Source of the DNA: Bdellovibrio sp. ArHS
Lineage (GTDB): Bacteria > Bdellovibrionota > Bdellovibrionia > Bdellovibrionales > Bdellovibrionaceae
Reading direction: 5' to 3'
DNA: 64,000 nucleotides
Assembly: GCF_000786105.1 (NCBI RefSeq)
Contig: NZ_JTEV01000004.1
Location: forward strand, 39,163 to 103,162
Of the stretch, positions 1 through 7,786 are shown one piece after another. The position numbers were made by a program, and so were the translations under genes. Positions within the stretch are counted from its first letter, which is position 1. Every line of letters begins with the position of its first letter. The notes below the pieces were generated by a model that was not told the DNA's origin, did no database searches, and was given only the letters and a program-made list of their open reading frames with translations.

Positions 1-2318
1 AGGGCGCCATAGCCCAGGTTGTTCATTTTTGGAACTTCTACGTAAAGTTCCTTATGCATTCCCGTCAATGCCACAAGTTGGTTCACCACGCGCTGAAGTT
101 CAGAACCTTTGGTGTGAGTGTCAGTATAAGACACGATGAACTGCCCCATGTAACCCGAGTCCTGAAGCTCGTTTGTATTCACGTCACGAACATTGTAACG
201 GCCCGCAGAAAACGCGACTGTTGAATTTTCAATCCAGTTGAACATCCGGCTGTCGCGAGCCTTCAGGTAAACTGAATAGTTGGCGTCACCAAGGGTGTTG
301 TCCGGGAAGTACTGCGTAAGTTGGGTTTGATTAATACGACCTTTTCCCCAGCTTGTCGTGATGTAGGGAACGCCCATGCTGATCGTGCGCAAGGCGCCGT
401 GGGCAATGTTATCCTGTTTCGTCACGGCCAGAACCGCAGTTTCGCCCGATGCATTTACCAGTTTTTGCGCATCCAAAGCGATACCTTTGAAAACAAAGTT
501 TTCCAAGGCTTTGGCGCCCTGAGGATCGGCGGCATTGAAGACCCAACTGAATTGCGAGTCCGTCGATTTAAATTGATTTGCCGAATAAGCAATCGTCAAC
601 GTCGTACCGATGGAGGCTCCAAAGTTATTCATTTTAACGGCGGTGCGATTCACATAATAAATGGAATCATTCACTTTTTGGATGTCTGTTTTCCATTGTC
701 CGATCGCGATGTAATTGACACCGACATTCAAGGCCACATAGGCCGCGCCGGCAGAGAACATCACGCCACCCACTTGAGCGAAGCTGATCGTGTCGCCGAC
801 TTTCAATTTTTTCAGATCTGACAATGACGAGGGAACAGCAGGCACGGTGACGTTTTCAGCCTCGTAGCCGGTTTTCACGATCGTGCGATAAGTTTTTTCC
901 GTTCCAGCAATAGGGGCCATTCCTAAAGTTAAAGCGGTGCCGGGTTTCCAGGCTGAATATTGAGCGACCACGGCGCCACCTATCGCGCCGGTCACAGCCA
1001 TTTTCTTTTCAACTAAGAAACCTTTGGTCGCCGAGGCCGGCTCGATAAATTTCCGGCTGGTTCCCTGGGAAACCGTTGGGACCACAAACTGGGAATCAAG
1101 ACTCGTGATTTTAGTCGGCGTCTGAATGTCCAAAGAAAGAATCGGCGAGAAGCTGAACTTCCAGGTGTTCTTTTTATTACGGACAACTTCTTGTGTGGTT
1201 TCTGTTCTTTCTTCTTCGTGAGTTTCTGTGCGCTCTTCTTGACGAACTCCCGTGCGTTCTTCGTCATGAGTTTCGGTGACTGTCTCTTCGCGAGTGCCAG
1301 TACGCTCTTCCATATGCGTTTCAGAATGTGTTTCCGTCACCAAGTCGTCACGGTAAGTGACGCGTTCACCGGCTTCTGTAACATCGGTGCGAGTGGCATC
1401 CCCGGTCATAAGCATTTGATCGTTTGTATAGACATAGACGGTATCGGTATCGTCAACCAAACCGTTGCTATTGGTATCTTGCCAGAATGCGACACTCGTT
1501 TTTGTTCTATCCTCGACAGCATTATAAGTGGTCGTTGTGATCGTGCGTCCGCGATGAAGAACTCCAGATCCATCCACGTAGTCGGCGGGATTAGAAATAA
1601 CTGTCGTCGTATTGGCGTTGCGAACCCCCGTGGTCGTCCAGCCAGAGATATCGATAACACCATTGTCCCAAGGAGCCTTCGTCCCTGACGAAGCTAACGC
1701 CGCTTTTACATCTTCAGCACTGGTGGGGGCACCATGGATCACCCAATAGTTGGCGTAGTCGCCGCCAAAGATTTTTTGAGATTCACTAGGGGTGAGCTGG
1801 GCACTATTCGCCAGGATGCTGTTCGTTACATCAGCCACCGTTGAGACACTTGAAGAAGCCCATCCAGAAGTGAGGGCGTACGATGCTGTTGAGTTGGTAA
1901 CTGAATAGGGGGTGACGACCTCTGTTCGTACGACGGAAGTTGTCGTCCAAGTCGTTGTTACCGGAACTGTGTAGGTATAAGGAACCGTGACCGTCGTTGT
2001 TGTCGTTACGGGGACGGTGTAGGTGTAAGGGACATCTACGATGGTTGTCGTGGTGACCGGAACCTTAACTGTGTTGGTGTGAAAAACCACGGACTCGGTG
2101 ATTTTAGGCGAAACACCGTTGGGATTGACGTAGACAAAACCCAAGCCGTTAAAGATCGGAGAGTTTTGCATGAATGCGCTCATGTCTGTGCTGAAGTTGG
2201 TTCTGTAAGTCGGTTTGTAAAGTTTCGCCGCCTCTTCTAAAGTGAGTGGTGGCGTGTTTTCTTGTGCATGAGAAATAGATGCAGTCACTAGAAGTGACAG
2301 CAAGACCTGCAATTTCAT
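1..2318 (-). CDS. Large secreted repeat protein, 5' part only (runs off left edge)
   Basis: The reverse strand stays open from an ATG at 2318 to the window edge, giving 772 codons with no stop. A GAGGT ribosome site lies just upstream. Residues 1-18 are a signal peptide ending SHA. Residues about 85-130 are almost only Val, Thr, Tyr and Pro, with the unit VPYTYTVPVTTTT twice. Residues about 325-385 are highly charged and repeat units such as ERTETHEEE and GTREETVTETHDEE. The C-terminal half resembles a folded, surface-exposed region rich in Ser, Thr, Asn and Gly. I recognise no family. The make-up suggests a cell-surface or matrix protein. Its C-terminus, and therefore any anchor, is not visible. 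Confidence 0.85.
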   Translation of the reverse strand, partial: MKLQVLLSLLVTASISHAQENTPPLTLEEAAKLYKPTYRTNFSTDMSAFMQNSPIFNGLGFVYVNPNGVSPKITESVVFHTNTVKVPVTTTTIVDVPYTYTVPVTTTTTVTVPYTYTVPVTTTWTTTSVVRTEVVTPYSVTNSTASYALTSGWASSSVSTVADVTNSILANSAQLTPSESQKIFGGDYANYWVIHGAPTSAEDVKAALASSGTKAPWDNGVIDISGWTTTGVRNANTTTVISNPADYVDGSGVLHRGRTITTTTYNAVEDRTKTSVAFWQDTNSNGLVDDTDTVYVYTNDQMLMTGDATRTDVTEAGERVTYRDDLVTETHSETHMEERTGTREETVTETHDEERTGVRQEERTETHEEERTETTQEVVRNKKNTWKFSFSPILSLDIQTPTKITSLDSQFVVPTVSQGTSRKFIEPASATKGFLVEKKMAVTGAIGGAVVAQYSAWKPGTALTLGMAPIAGTEKTYRTIVKTGYEAENVTVPAVPSSLSDLKKLKVGDTISFAQVGGVMFSAGAAYVALNVGVNYIAIGQWKTDIQKVNDSIYYVNRTAVKMNNFGASIGTTLTIAYSANQFKSTDSQFSWVFNAADPQGAKALENFVFKGIALDAQKLVNASGETAVLAVTKQDNIAHGALRTISMGVPYITTSWGKGRINQTQLTQYFPDNTLGDANYSVYLKARDSRMFNWIENSTVAFSAGRYNVRDVNTNELQDSGYMGQFIVSYTDTHTKGSELQRVVNQLVALTGMHKELYVEVPKMNNLGYGA

Positions 2319-2501
2319 TTGTACCTCGATGTATTTTGACCAGAACGATATAAAGCGTTCGTCGGGAAAACGGGAGCTAAGTTTCGTCTGGGAAGGGCTT
2401 CTGGAAAAAAATTCTCAAGACCTCTGCGGAGGCATTGAAAACTGTGCTGTGTTTACATCTAAGCGATGGAAATATTTCATGAGTCCGGGCAAAGACGCAG
2501 T

Positions 2502-4400
2502 TTAAAATAGAGCCTGCAAAACTCGCAGCCGCTGCTCCGCTACGACGACATCGTTTAACAAAGGGGCGTACTTGGACTGAAGATGTTCGCGGGCGCTTTT
2601 GAAGTCTTGGGAGGCCTCATCAATTCTCGGCCAAAGGTCGCTGTCATTGAGGTCTTCGACCTCGTTCTTCAATGGCATGCCATAGGATTTTGAACTTAAG
2701 AGCAGGCCAGGGGTGGAGGTGTTGCGATTCAGTAAAGACACTTTTTTATAGGAATCATTTATCACAAAGTCGTCGCCGTTTTTTTCCAGTGACCGATAAA
2801 TTTGCGACCAGGTATTGACGCGCAATAGAGCATAGTGACGGTTTTCCAGAAGATAAAGATTCAGCAGGGTGATGCGGGGCAAGGACTGCAGATTGGCGAA
2901 GTGGCGACTTTTCGAAGTTTCATTCCAAGAAGCATAGTCCTCAAGGGAGCGGAAGGACGTCCCTAATTTTTCATTGAGATTTTTTATAGCGTCGCTGAAG
3001 ACCCGAAGTTTGGACGGGTAGGAATATCCCGGCCTCTTCTGTAAAGATTGAATTGCGCCGATCTGCTTGAGGGTTTCGGCCAAAGAAATTGGCGTTGTCG
3101 CGAAAACTTCCTGTAACAGCTCATTTTCGGGGAATGCGAATTTCATCAGGTTCAGGGTTTCGGTAGCGCAGTTGTTGCTCAGGAAGTAGTAACGGCCCTG
3201 ATGATTCCAATGGGAATAAATGGCGGCAGATAGAAACTTTTTCCTCTGTTCTTTCGTCAGAGGTATTTCGAAACTTTGTAGATCGCGAAGCTCGTTGGTG
3301 TTGTATTCCGTAATGATTGAAGCCATCGGGTAGAAAAAGGCGACGGAGTCGTATTTTCCCTGCAGTCCCATCGCGTTGTTAATGAATAGTTCATCGACCC
3401 GGGCGCGAAAGCTCAGCACTATGCTATTGGCTGTGTTATTCCGACAGGATTCTTGCAGGGGCGTGTTCTTCGGGCAGAAAATGAATCGGATCATCGCATG
3501 CCCCCAACGGCTCATGACCTCGGGGCCAGGGCCTGCCAATAAATAATCGACGGCATAAAGTCGTTCCGGATCAAGAGCCATTGATGTTTTGCTAAAAGAC
3601 GATGGGTCCGTCACAAAAACAGTATTATTTAACTCGGGACAAGTTGTTGAAGGAAAGGGGGCCCAGTCAAAACGGGACTTAAAGAATTCGTAGTGAAAAG
3701 GGCGACGGCATTTATATTCAGGATCAAGCAGAAAGTACTCAAGGTTCACCGCGAAAGCTTCCTGAGGGCTAGAGTATTCGTAAGGATCGGGGCTGCGAGA
3801 AAGCAAAAGCTCGTTCAAGCGGCGGTGATTCAGAGAACTTTGTGCCACCCAACCGACGAGATTTAAAAAAGTATGGCTATCAGAGATCGAGAAACGTCTG
3901 TTTCTATACAACTCACAGCTTAAGCCCGTCGTTCCGCCGTCGTTAAGGCAATTCACGATCGCATTGGACTCCAGAGCCGTGAAGTCCCGAGCTTGATCGT
4001 AAATATGTGCTGCTTCATGAATCAGGGTCGCTATTAAAAATTGATCCACATTGCGGTGGTGGAAGGATTTCTTTTGGAAGTCCAGACCCGTGGTCTTAAC
4101 GACCGTCGCATCGGTGATGGCGCGGCGCTGTCCCCAGAAAGTGGCGAGGGAAAGAAATGTCTTGCCCACGAAGATGGACTTTCCTTTTTGATAAGCGATG
4201 TGATCTGGATCGCTGAAAGAGGGATCGACTTGCACGCGAGCTTTGGTCAGCGTATTTTGCATCATCGGCGGCAGTTTTTGCAGCGCCTGATGATAAATTT
4301 CAGTGACCAGCCCCTCGTTCGGTTTGGCAAGTGCATTTGCGGAGATGCTGATCATCACAAAAAATGCAAAGGACCTTAAAACGAAGGGCTTGTGTTTCAT
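2502..4400 (-). CDS. Secreted HExxH metallopeptidase-like protein with DUF4105 domain
   Basis: This 632-residue protein starts at an ATG at 4400 with a signal peptide ending ANALA; the 40 codons upstream belong to the preceding gene in another frame. An HEAAH motif at residues 128-132, followed by acidic residues, looks like a zinc peptidase helix. Residues about 290-480 match DUF4105 (Lnb N-terminal periplasmic domain), with RWGHAMIRF around His301 and SNNCATE around Cys411. Those residues are the likely His/Cys pair of a permuted NlpC/P60-like fold. It follows the small secreted gene by one base, so the two are probably co-translated. A role in periplasmic or prey peptide or lipoprotein processing is inference. 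Confidence 0.85.
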   Translation of the reverse strand: MKHKPFVLRSFAFFVMISISANALAKPNEGLVTEIYHQALQKLPPMMQNTLTKARVQVDPSFSDPDHIAYQKGKSIFVGKTFLSLATFWGQRRAITDATVVKTTGLDFQKKSFHHRNVDQFLIATLIHEAAHIYDQARDFTALESNAIVNCLNDGGTTGLSCELYRNRRFSISDSHTFLNLVGWVAQSSLNHRRLNELLLSRSPDPYEYSSPQEAFAVNLEYFLLDPEYKCRRPFHYEFFKSRFDWAPFPSTTCPELNNTVFVTDPSSFSKTSMALDPERLYAVDYLLAGPGPEVMSRWGHAMIRFIFCPKNTPLQESCRNNTANSIVLSFRARVDELFINNAMGLQGKYDSVAFFYPMASIITEYNTNELRDLQSFEIPLTKEQRKKFLSAAIYSHWNHQGRYYFLSNNCATETLNLMKFAFPENELLQEVFATTPISLAETLKQIGAIQSLQKRPGYSYPSKLRVFSDAIKNLNEKLGTSFRSLEDYASWNETSKSRHFANLQSLPRITLLNLYLLENRHYALLRVNTWSQIYRSLEKNGDDFVINDSYKKVSLLNRNTSTPGLLLSSKSYGMPLKNEVEDLNDSDLWPRIDEASQDFKSAREHLQSKYAPLLNDVVVAEQRLRVLQALF

Positions 4401-4401
4401 C

Positions 4402-4737
4402 TTAAAGACCCTTAGCGATAAGTTTAATGATTTCTTCGTCTGAAAGAACCACCTGCTGAGTTGTGGCTTCTTGGCGAAGGATCGTGATCGCCTCAACCAG
4501 AAGATCGGAAACTTCTCCATTTTGAAGGGCTACGACGGCGTCGACTTGAGCGGCATCCACGATTTTTTTATAGTGTTTGCTGACGGAAATGGGTTGGCCT
4601 TCTGTGATCTGACTGCCAGATCCGTCCGGGGCGCTGGCGGAAGTAGCGACGTTATTGGAATAAGAGACCTGTTCTGCATAAGCAGCACTTACGGATAGAG
4701 TCGTTAAAATAAGGGCGAAACCTGTTTTTATTTTCAT
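4402..4737 (-). CDS. Small secreted protein of unknown family
   Basis: This 111-residue protein starts at 4737, where AAGGAG sits at good spacing. The longer upstream frame lacks a ribosome site. Residues 1-21 form a signal peptide ending AAYA, and the mature part is mostly acidic and helical. It is the first gene of a two-gene unit with the HExxH/DUF4105 protein, whose start codon lies one base beyond this stop. That tight spacing suggests a partner, inhibitor or pro-piece for the peptidase-like protein. I do not recognise the family. Confidence 0.75.
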   Translation of the reverse strand: MKIKTGFALILTTLSVSAAYAEQVSYSNNVATSASAPDGSGSQITEGQPISVSKHYKKIVDAAQVDAVVALQNGEVSDLLVEAITILRQEATTQQVVLSDEEIIKLIAKGL

Positions 4738-4915
4738 GAAATTCTCCTTGAGGGTTGGGTTTAAGTTCGCGCAGTTTAAATGAAACCCTTTAAGGACAGG
4801 GGAAATATTCAAAAAGAGGTGTACGAATTCGCTCTGCTTAGACTAGAGCGCCTGATGTTTACTTTATAACGGCAAAGATTGTGTAAAAAAGAATGGGGAT
4901 GGGTAAGTCTTTGGC

Positions 4916-4945
4916 AAAAAAAATGGGGGAGGTCATCCCTCCCCC
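4916..4945 (-). terminator. Strong intrinsic terminator of the micro-gene unit
   Basis: On the reverse strand an 8-bp G+C-only stem (4938-4945 with 4925-4932) and a 5-base loop are followed by A and then eight T. It lies 65 bases after the stop of the 41-residue small protein and points the same way, so it ends that transcript. Confidence 0.85.
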
Positions 4946-5009
4946 GGACTCACGAAGGGAACCACCAAACCTTCGAAGAGTCGCAAAACACATAGAATTT
5001 AAATCACTT

Positions 5010-5135
5010 TCAAGAGGCCCTTTTGTTCTTCACTTCCACCCTTTGGGGGCGGCGGGCCACTGTGATCCAGAGGGCGTACATTACGACTCCGGAGTAGAAG
5101 ATACAGAACATTGCTACGTCATGTAATTCAGTCAT
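5010..5135 (-). CDS. Small single-span membrane protein (41 aa)
   Basis: This short frame has a good AAGGAG site 8 bases before its ATG. It encodes 41 residues: an acidic N-terminal MTELHD, one hydrophobic span (about residues 7-27) and a basic tail ending NKRAS. The ATG overlaps the stop of an 18-codon frame upstream (ATGA), and a strong terminator follows at 4916-4945. This layout supports real expression. Size and topology recall small accessory subunits of membrane complexes such as CcoQ or CydX, but no oxidase genes are nearby and I do not assign a function. Confidence 0.6.
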   Translation of the reverse strand: MTELHDVAMFCIFYSGVVMYALWITVARRPQRVEVKNKRAS

Positions 5136-5188
5136 AAGTTCGTCTCCTTTATTCGGCCTTCCTTGGCCTCGGATTCAAGCAGTGCCAT
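5132..5188 (-). CDS. Possible 18-residue micro-ORF coupled to the small membrane protein
   Basis: The frame MALLESEAKEGRIKETNL ends in a TGA that overlaps the ATG of the 41-residue membrane protein. A still shorter 15-codon frame (5190-5237) stops one base before this ATG. No strong ribosome site precedes either frame. They may be leader peptides whose translation controls the downstream gene, or chance frames. Confidence 0.25.
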   Translation of the reverse strand: MALLESEAKEGRIKETNL

Positions 5189-5257
5189 CCTAGCGTCTTC
5201 TTGTTTCCGTCTTAAGAGCATCCGTGCTCTTACTCATAGGACTGGTAGGCTACATAT

Positions 5258-5280
5258 TCAGGTTAAAGTTTTTTGCTAAA
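5258..5280 (-). promoter_or_regulatory. Copy 1 of a 23-bp motif upstream of small genes
   Basis: On the forward strand this reads TCAGGTTAAAGTTTTTTG, one variable base, then TAAA. The same string occurs at 7654-7676 with 22 of 23 bases identical. Both copies lie upstream of reverse-strand genes in the same orientation, so the motif may be a promoter element or an activator site. Confidence 0.4.
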
Positions 5281-5332
5281 AATGTGTGCATTTCGAGGTC
5301 CAGGCCGTGATTTTATTGCGTACTGCAATATA

Positions 5333-5361
5333 TTGACTCTGGGGAATGACAATGGTCTTAT
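5333..5361 (+). promoter_or_regulatory. Promoter of tRNA-Leu
   Basis: TTGACT (5333-5338), a 17-base spacer and TCTTAT (5356-5361) lie just upstream of the tRNA. The predicted start, near 5368, is only a few bases before the mature 5' end. Confidence 0.5.
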
Positions 5362-5371
5362 TAAGTCTCGC

Positions 5372-5454
5372 GCGCGGATGGTGGAATTGGTAGACACGTA
5401 CGTTTGAGGGGCGTATGCGCAAGCGTGAGGGTTCAAGTCCCTCTCCGCGCACCA
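5372..5454 (+). tRNA. tRNA-Leu(GAG)
   Basis: The 83-base sequence folds as a class II tRNA. The acceptor stem GCGCGGA (5372-5378) pairs with TCCGCGC (5444-5450), followed by A and an encoded CCA. The D arm has the leucine-type GGTGGAATTGGTAGAC string. The anticodon loop TTGAGGG puts GAG at 5406-5408, a long variable arm TGCGCAAGCGT follows, and the T loop is TTCAAGT. It should read CUC and CUU codons. Confidence 0.97.
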
Positions 5455-5456
5455 CT

Positions 5457-5476
5457 AACAGCTTTAAACTGCTGTT
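5457..5476 (+). terminator. Weak hairpin after tRNA-Leu
   Basis: AACAGC and GCTGTT form a 6-bp stem around an 8-base loop directly after the CCA end. The run that follows (CATTCTGG) is not T-rich, so it could be a processing or weak termination site. Confidence 0.35.
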
Positions 5477-5502
5477 CATTCTGGGGTCGGTCCAGGCTCC
5501 AA

Positions 5503-5704
5503 CTACTTTTTAATTTCGATGGCCGGATAGTCTTCCACGCAGGACTCGCCATTAACTCCGTAATAAGTGACTTTTCGATTCACAAAATCCGCTTCATAGC
5601 TGACAACACCCGCATTCCACGTGGTGGTAAGAAACTCGGGGAATGTGCTCGATGGACAGGGCATATTTTTGGGCTTCTTTAAGAGTTTCAATAAGTGAGC
5701 TCAT
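5503..5704 (-). pseudogene. Small gene split by a one-base frameshift
   Basis: An ATG at 5704 with a GGAG site 7 bases upstream opens MSSLIETLKEAQKYALSIEHIP, but this frame stops after 36 residues. Dropping one base from the four G at 5638-5641 (forward strand) joins it to the open frame that ends at 5503 with DYPAIEIKK. The restored protein has 66 residues, is soluble and has no signal peptide. The one Cys in the restored protein is near the end. The cause may be a real frameshift, a sequencing error or programmed slippage. I do not recognise the family. Confidence 0.55.
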
Positions 5705-5838
5705 ATGAATTCTCCGGCTATTCAATGGGGTTCGTATTGAGTTGGTGGGCCTTTGCCACTTTACCAAGAAGGTTCATCAAAGTGTTTCGCTCCGAGGTGG
5801 TCAGGACTGAAAAAAAACGTGGAATCTATGAACGCAAA

Positions 5839-7053
5839 TTACTTCTTAAATTTCTTCCAGCCGATTTTAAACAGCTTCACGAGTTCACCTTCGTTGATAT
5901 CGTCTTGCATACTCTGAGCGACTTGAAAACCGCGATCACAAACAGATATGGCTAAATCCATGGCTTCAATAGGACGCAAAGGTTCTTTTCGATGCTGATA
6001 TCCGGTCATTAAAATATTCGCCAGATAGTTCAGCTCGCCAAGTTTTTTCTGAAAAAGCTCTTGGTTGCTCGTCCGCAGTTCGGTGAGATAGTTTCGAATA
6101 GCCGATCTTTCTTTGGCCGAAGATAGCTGCAAAGGAGTTGAACTTGTTTCCGCGTGAAGGCTGTGCATTTTGAGGATTTGTAGAAGATTTGGCGAAATCG
6201 TTTTAACCCCCTGAGGTTTACCAGGCTTAAGGTTGCGAAAGTACATTTTAGTGATGTGATCCTGCTCCTTCTCAGACTGCAGCTCTGCCAGCGTGCTTTG
6301 TTCGATCATTTTTAAGAATGCTGTGGACGTTGAGGCGGTAACAAAACCTTGCTCTTCACGGCGCTCGCTGCGTTTAGCGGTGACATCACCTGTGATCACT
6401 TCACCTTCGCTCAGAAGTTCATAAAGTCCGTCCGAGTCATCAATCTCCTCCAGGCTGATTCTTTGTAGGCGCGAAAGAAGACGATCTAAAATATCCTGAT
6501 GCTCTTTTTGCATAGCTATTAAAAGATGCGAGATCGTGTCCCAATGCTGGGCGGATTTAGCCATAATGACATATTCACCCAGGTCCATATTGTGAACGCT
6601 TTCCAGGGCTTTTTCCAGGTAGCGGTTTTTACTGTGTTCGTCTTCATCGGCTTCCTGGGCCATCAAGGCCAGCTCATCGTTTTCGATAGCCAAAATCTTT
6701 TCTGCGAGCACGGCGCAAAGAAGATCTTCGTCCATTTCCGCGATTTTTTCGACGGCGAAAGAGGCGCCAATCTCTAAAAGAATTTCTAGCCAGGTGAGGA
6801 AACGCTCAGAGTTGAGCTGTTCGTCAGCGCCCTGCTTTGGGCTTAACCAGATATCTTGTTCCATAGCATCGTGAAGTTGTTCTGAACTGACGAGCATTAG
6901 AAATTCGCCCGCGTCCTCTAAGCCGATCTGCTGAATAATTTTTTTAACAACCCCTGAATCAAGGTTCTGAATATCGCGAACCAGATCTGCATTGGCAATG
7001 AGTTGCGTTAATAAACTTTGGGAATCTGCTTTCAGTGTCAGCGATTTGGTCAT
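5839..7053 (-). CDS. DUF6178-like helical cytoplasmic protein
   Basis: The start at 7053 (MTKSLTLK) is chosen because GGAGG lies 5 bases upstream; this gives 404 residues. The protein is acidic and almost all helical, with no signal peptide or membrane span. The N-terminal pattern IQQIGLEDAGEFLMLVSSEQL, followed by an acidic DEDLL segment, resembles DUF6178 proteins of delta-group bacteria; the match is from memory. The C-terminus turns basic (KIGWKKFKK). Function is unknown. It appears monocistronic, since no other reverse-strand gene is close. Confidence 0.6.
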   Translation of the reverse strand: MTKSLTLKADSQSLLTQLIANADLVRDIQNLDSGVVKKIIQQIGLEDAGEFLMLVSSEQLHDAMEQDIWLSPKQGADEQLNSERFLTWLEILLEIGASFAVEKIAEMDEDLLCAVLAEKILAIENDELALMAQEADEDEHSKNRYLEKALESVHNMDLGEYVIMAKSAQHWDTISHLLIAMQKEHQDILDRLLSRLQRISLEEIDDSDGLYELLSEGEVITGDVTAKRSERREEQGFVTASTSTAFLKMIEQSTLAELQSEKEQDHITKMYFRNLKPGKPQGVKTISPNLLQILKMHSLHAETSSTPLQLSSAKERSAIRNYLTELRTSNQELFQKKLGELNYLANILMTGYQHRKEPLRPIEAMDLAISVCDRGFQVAQSMQDDINEGELVKLFKIGWKKFKK

Positions 7054-7146
7054 CGGCGCCTCCACCTTGATGGTGGGAAGGCTTTATAAAAAAGGGAAGA
7101 GAAATTCAATGGGGTGAAAATAAAGAGCCCAACAGTACGGTTTTTT

Positions 7147-7175
7147 TTGACAACCCTCTAGGAGAGGTCTATACT
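7147..7175 (+). promoter_or_regulatory. Consensus sigma-70 promoter with no gene behind it
   Basis: TTGACA (7147-7152), exactly 17 bases and TATACT (7170-7175) form a near-perfect promoter. The spacer contains the palindrome CCTCT-AGG-AGAGG, a possible operator. It points into a short gap and then antisense to the DUF1428 gene, and no forward-strand gene follows until 8503. A product would be a small or antisense RNA starting near 7182. Confidence 0.5.
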
Positions 7176-7255
7176 TTATGATATCAGCACAGATGAGGCT
7201 TTAAGAAGATCCGTCGGACCCAATTTTTCGGCAAGGCCCGCTGAAAGCAACGTTA

Positions 7256-7609
7256 CTAAGCTTCCACAACCGCTTTAAATTCTCCTACTGAAAACCGTTT
7301 CATATCAAAAGGCATCTCGCCGTTTTGTGCCTGCATGCGCGGATCCGCGTAGACTTTTTTGACGACCTTGTTGCGATGGGCTTTGTTTTTGTAAATGATA
7401 AACGCAAAAATCAAGGTTTCATTCGCTTTCAATTTATAGACTTTTGCAAAAGGGGTACCCCACGGGCTTTTAAGATTGGCCCCAACGCATTCGAAGTATT
7501 GCAGAGCTCCGTGCTCCATCCATATTTTGCAGCCAAGCTTTGCCATTTTTTTGTAGGCATTGATTTTGGTCTTTTTCACAGGAATGAGATATCCGTCCAC
7601 GTAGCTCAT
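7256..7609 (-). CDS. DUF1428 family protein
   Basis: The start at 7609 is set by AAAGGAGAGC before ATG and by the family N-terminus MSYVDGYLIPV. The 117-residue product continues with YKKMAKLGCKIWMEHGAL and the DPRM segment typical of DUF1428, a small dimeric alpha/beta (ferredoxin-like) family. Members are found in many bacteria, but the biochemical role is unknown. The 23-bp motif shared with 5258-5280 lies 45 bases upstream. Confidence 0.85.
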   Translation of the reverse strand: MSYVDGYLIPVKKTKINAYKKMAKLGCKIWMEHGALQYFECVGANLKSPWGTPFAKVYKLKANETLIFAFIIYKNKAHRNKVVKKVYADPRMQAQNGEMPFDMKRFSVGEFKAVVEA

Positions 7610-7653
7610 AAGCTCTCCTTTAGATATTTGTTCTTGCATAAGTGACCGCGATG

Positions 7654-7676
7654 TCAGGTTAAAGTTTTTTGATAAA
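7654..7676 (-). promoter_or_regulatory. Copy 2 of the 23-bp motif, upstream of the DUF1428 gene
   Basis: This copy is identical to 5258-5280 except for one base. It lies in the same orientation and 45 bases before the DUF1428 start codon. Confidence 0.4.
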
Positions 7677-7786
7677 CTAAGCAATCCAGGTTCTACCACC
7701 ACGATGGCGGTAGAAGGGATGTGTTTTTTCAGTGTTTCTTTTTCGACGGCGTCGCCTTGATTCGGCGGAGGAGCGGGGGCTCGTTG

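Noticed and set aside
4893..5126. Forward open frame of 77 codons (MGMGKSLAKK...)
   Set aside because: It covers the reverse-strand terminator and runs antisense to the 41-residue membrane protein, with no ribosome site.
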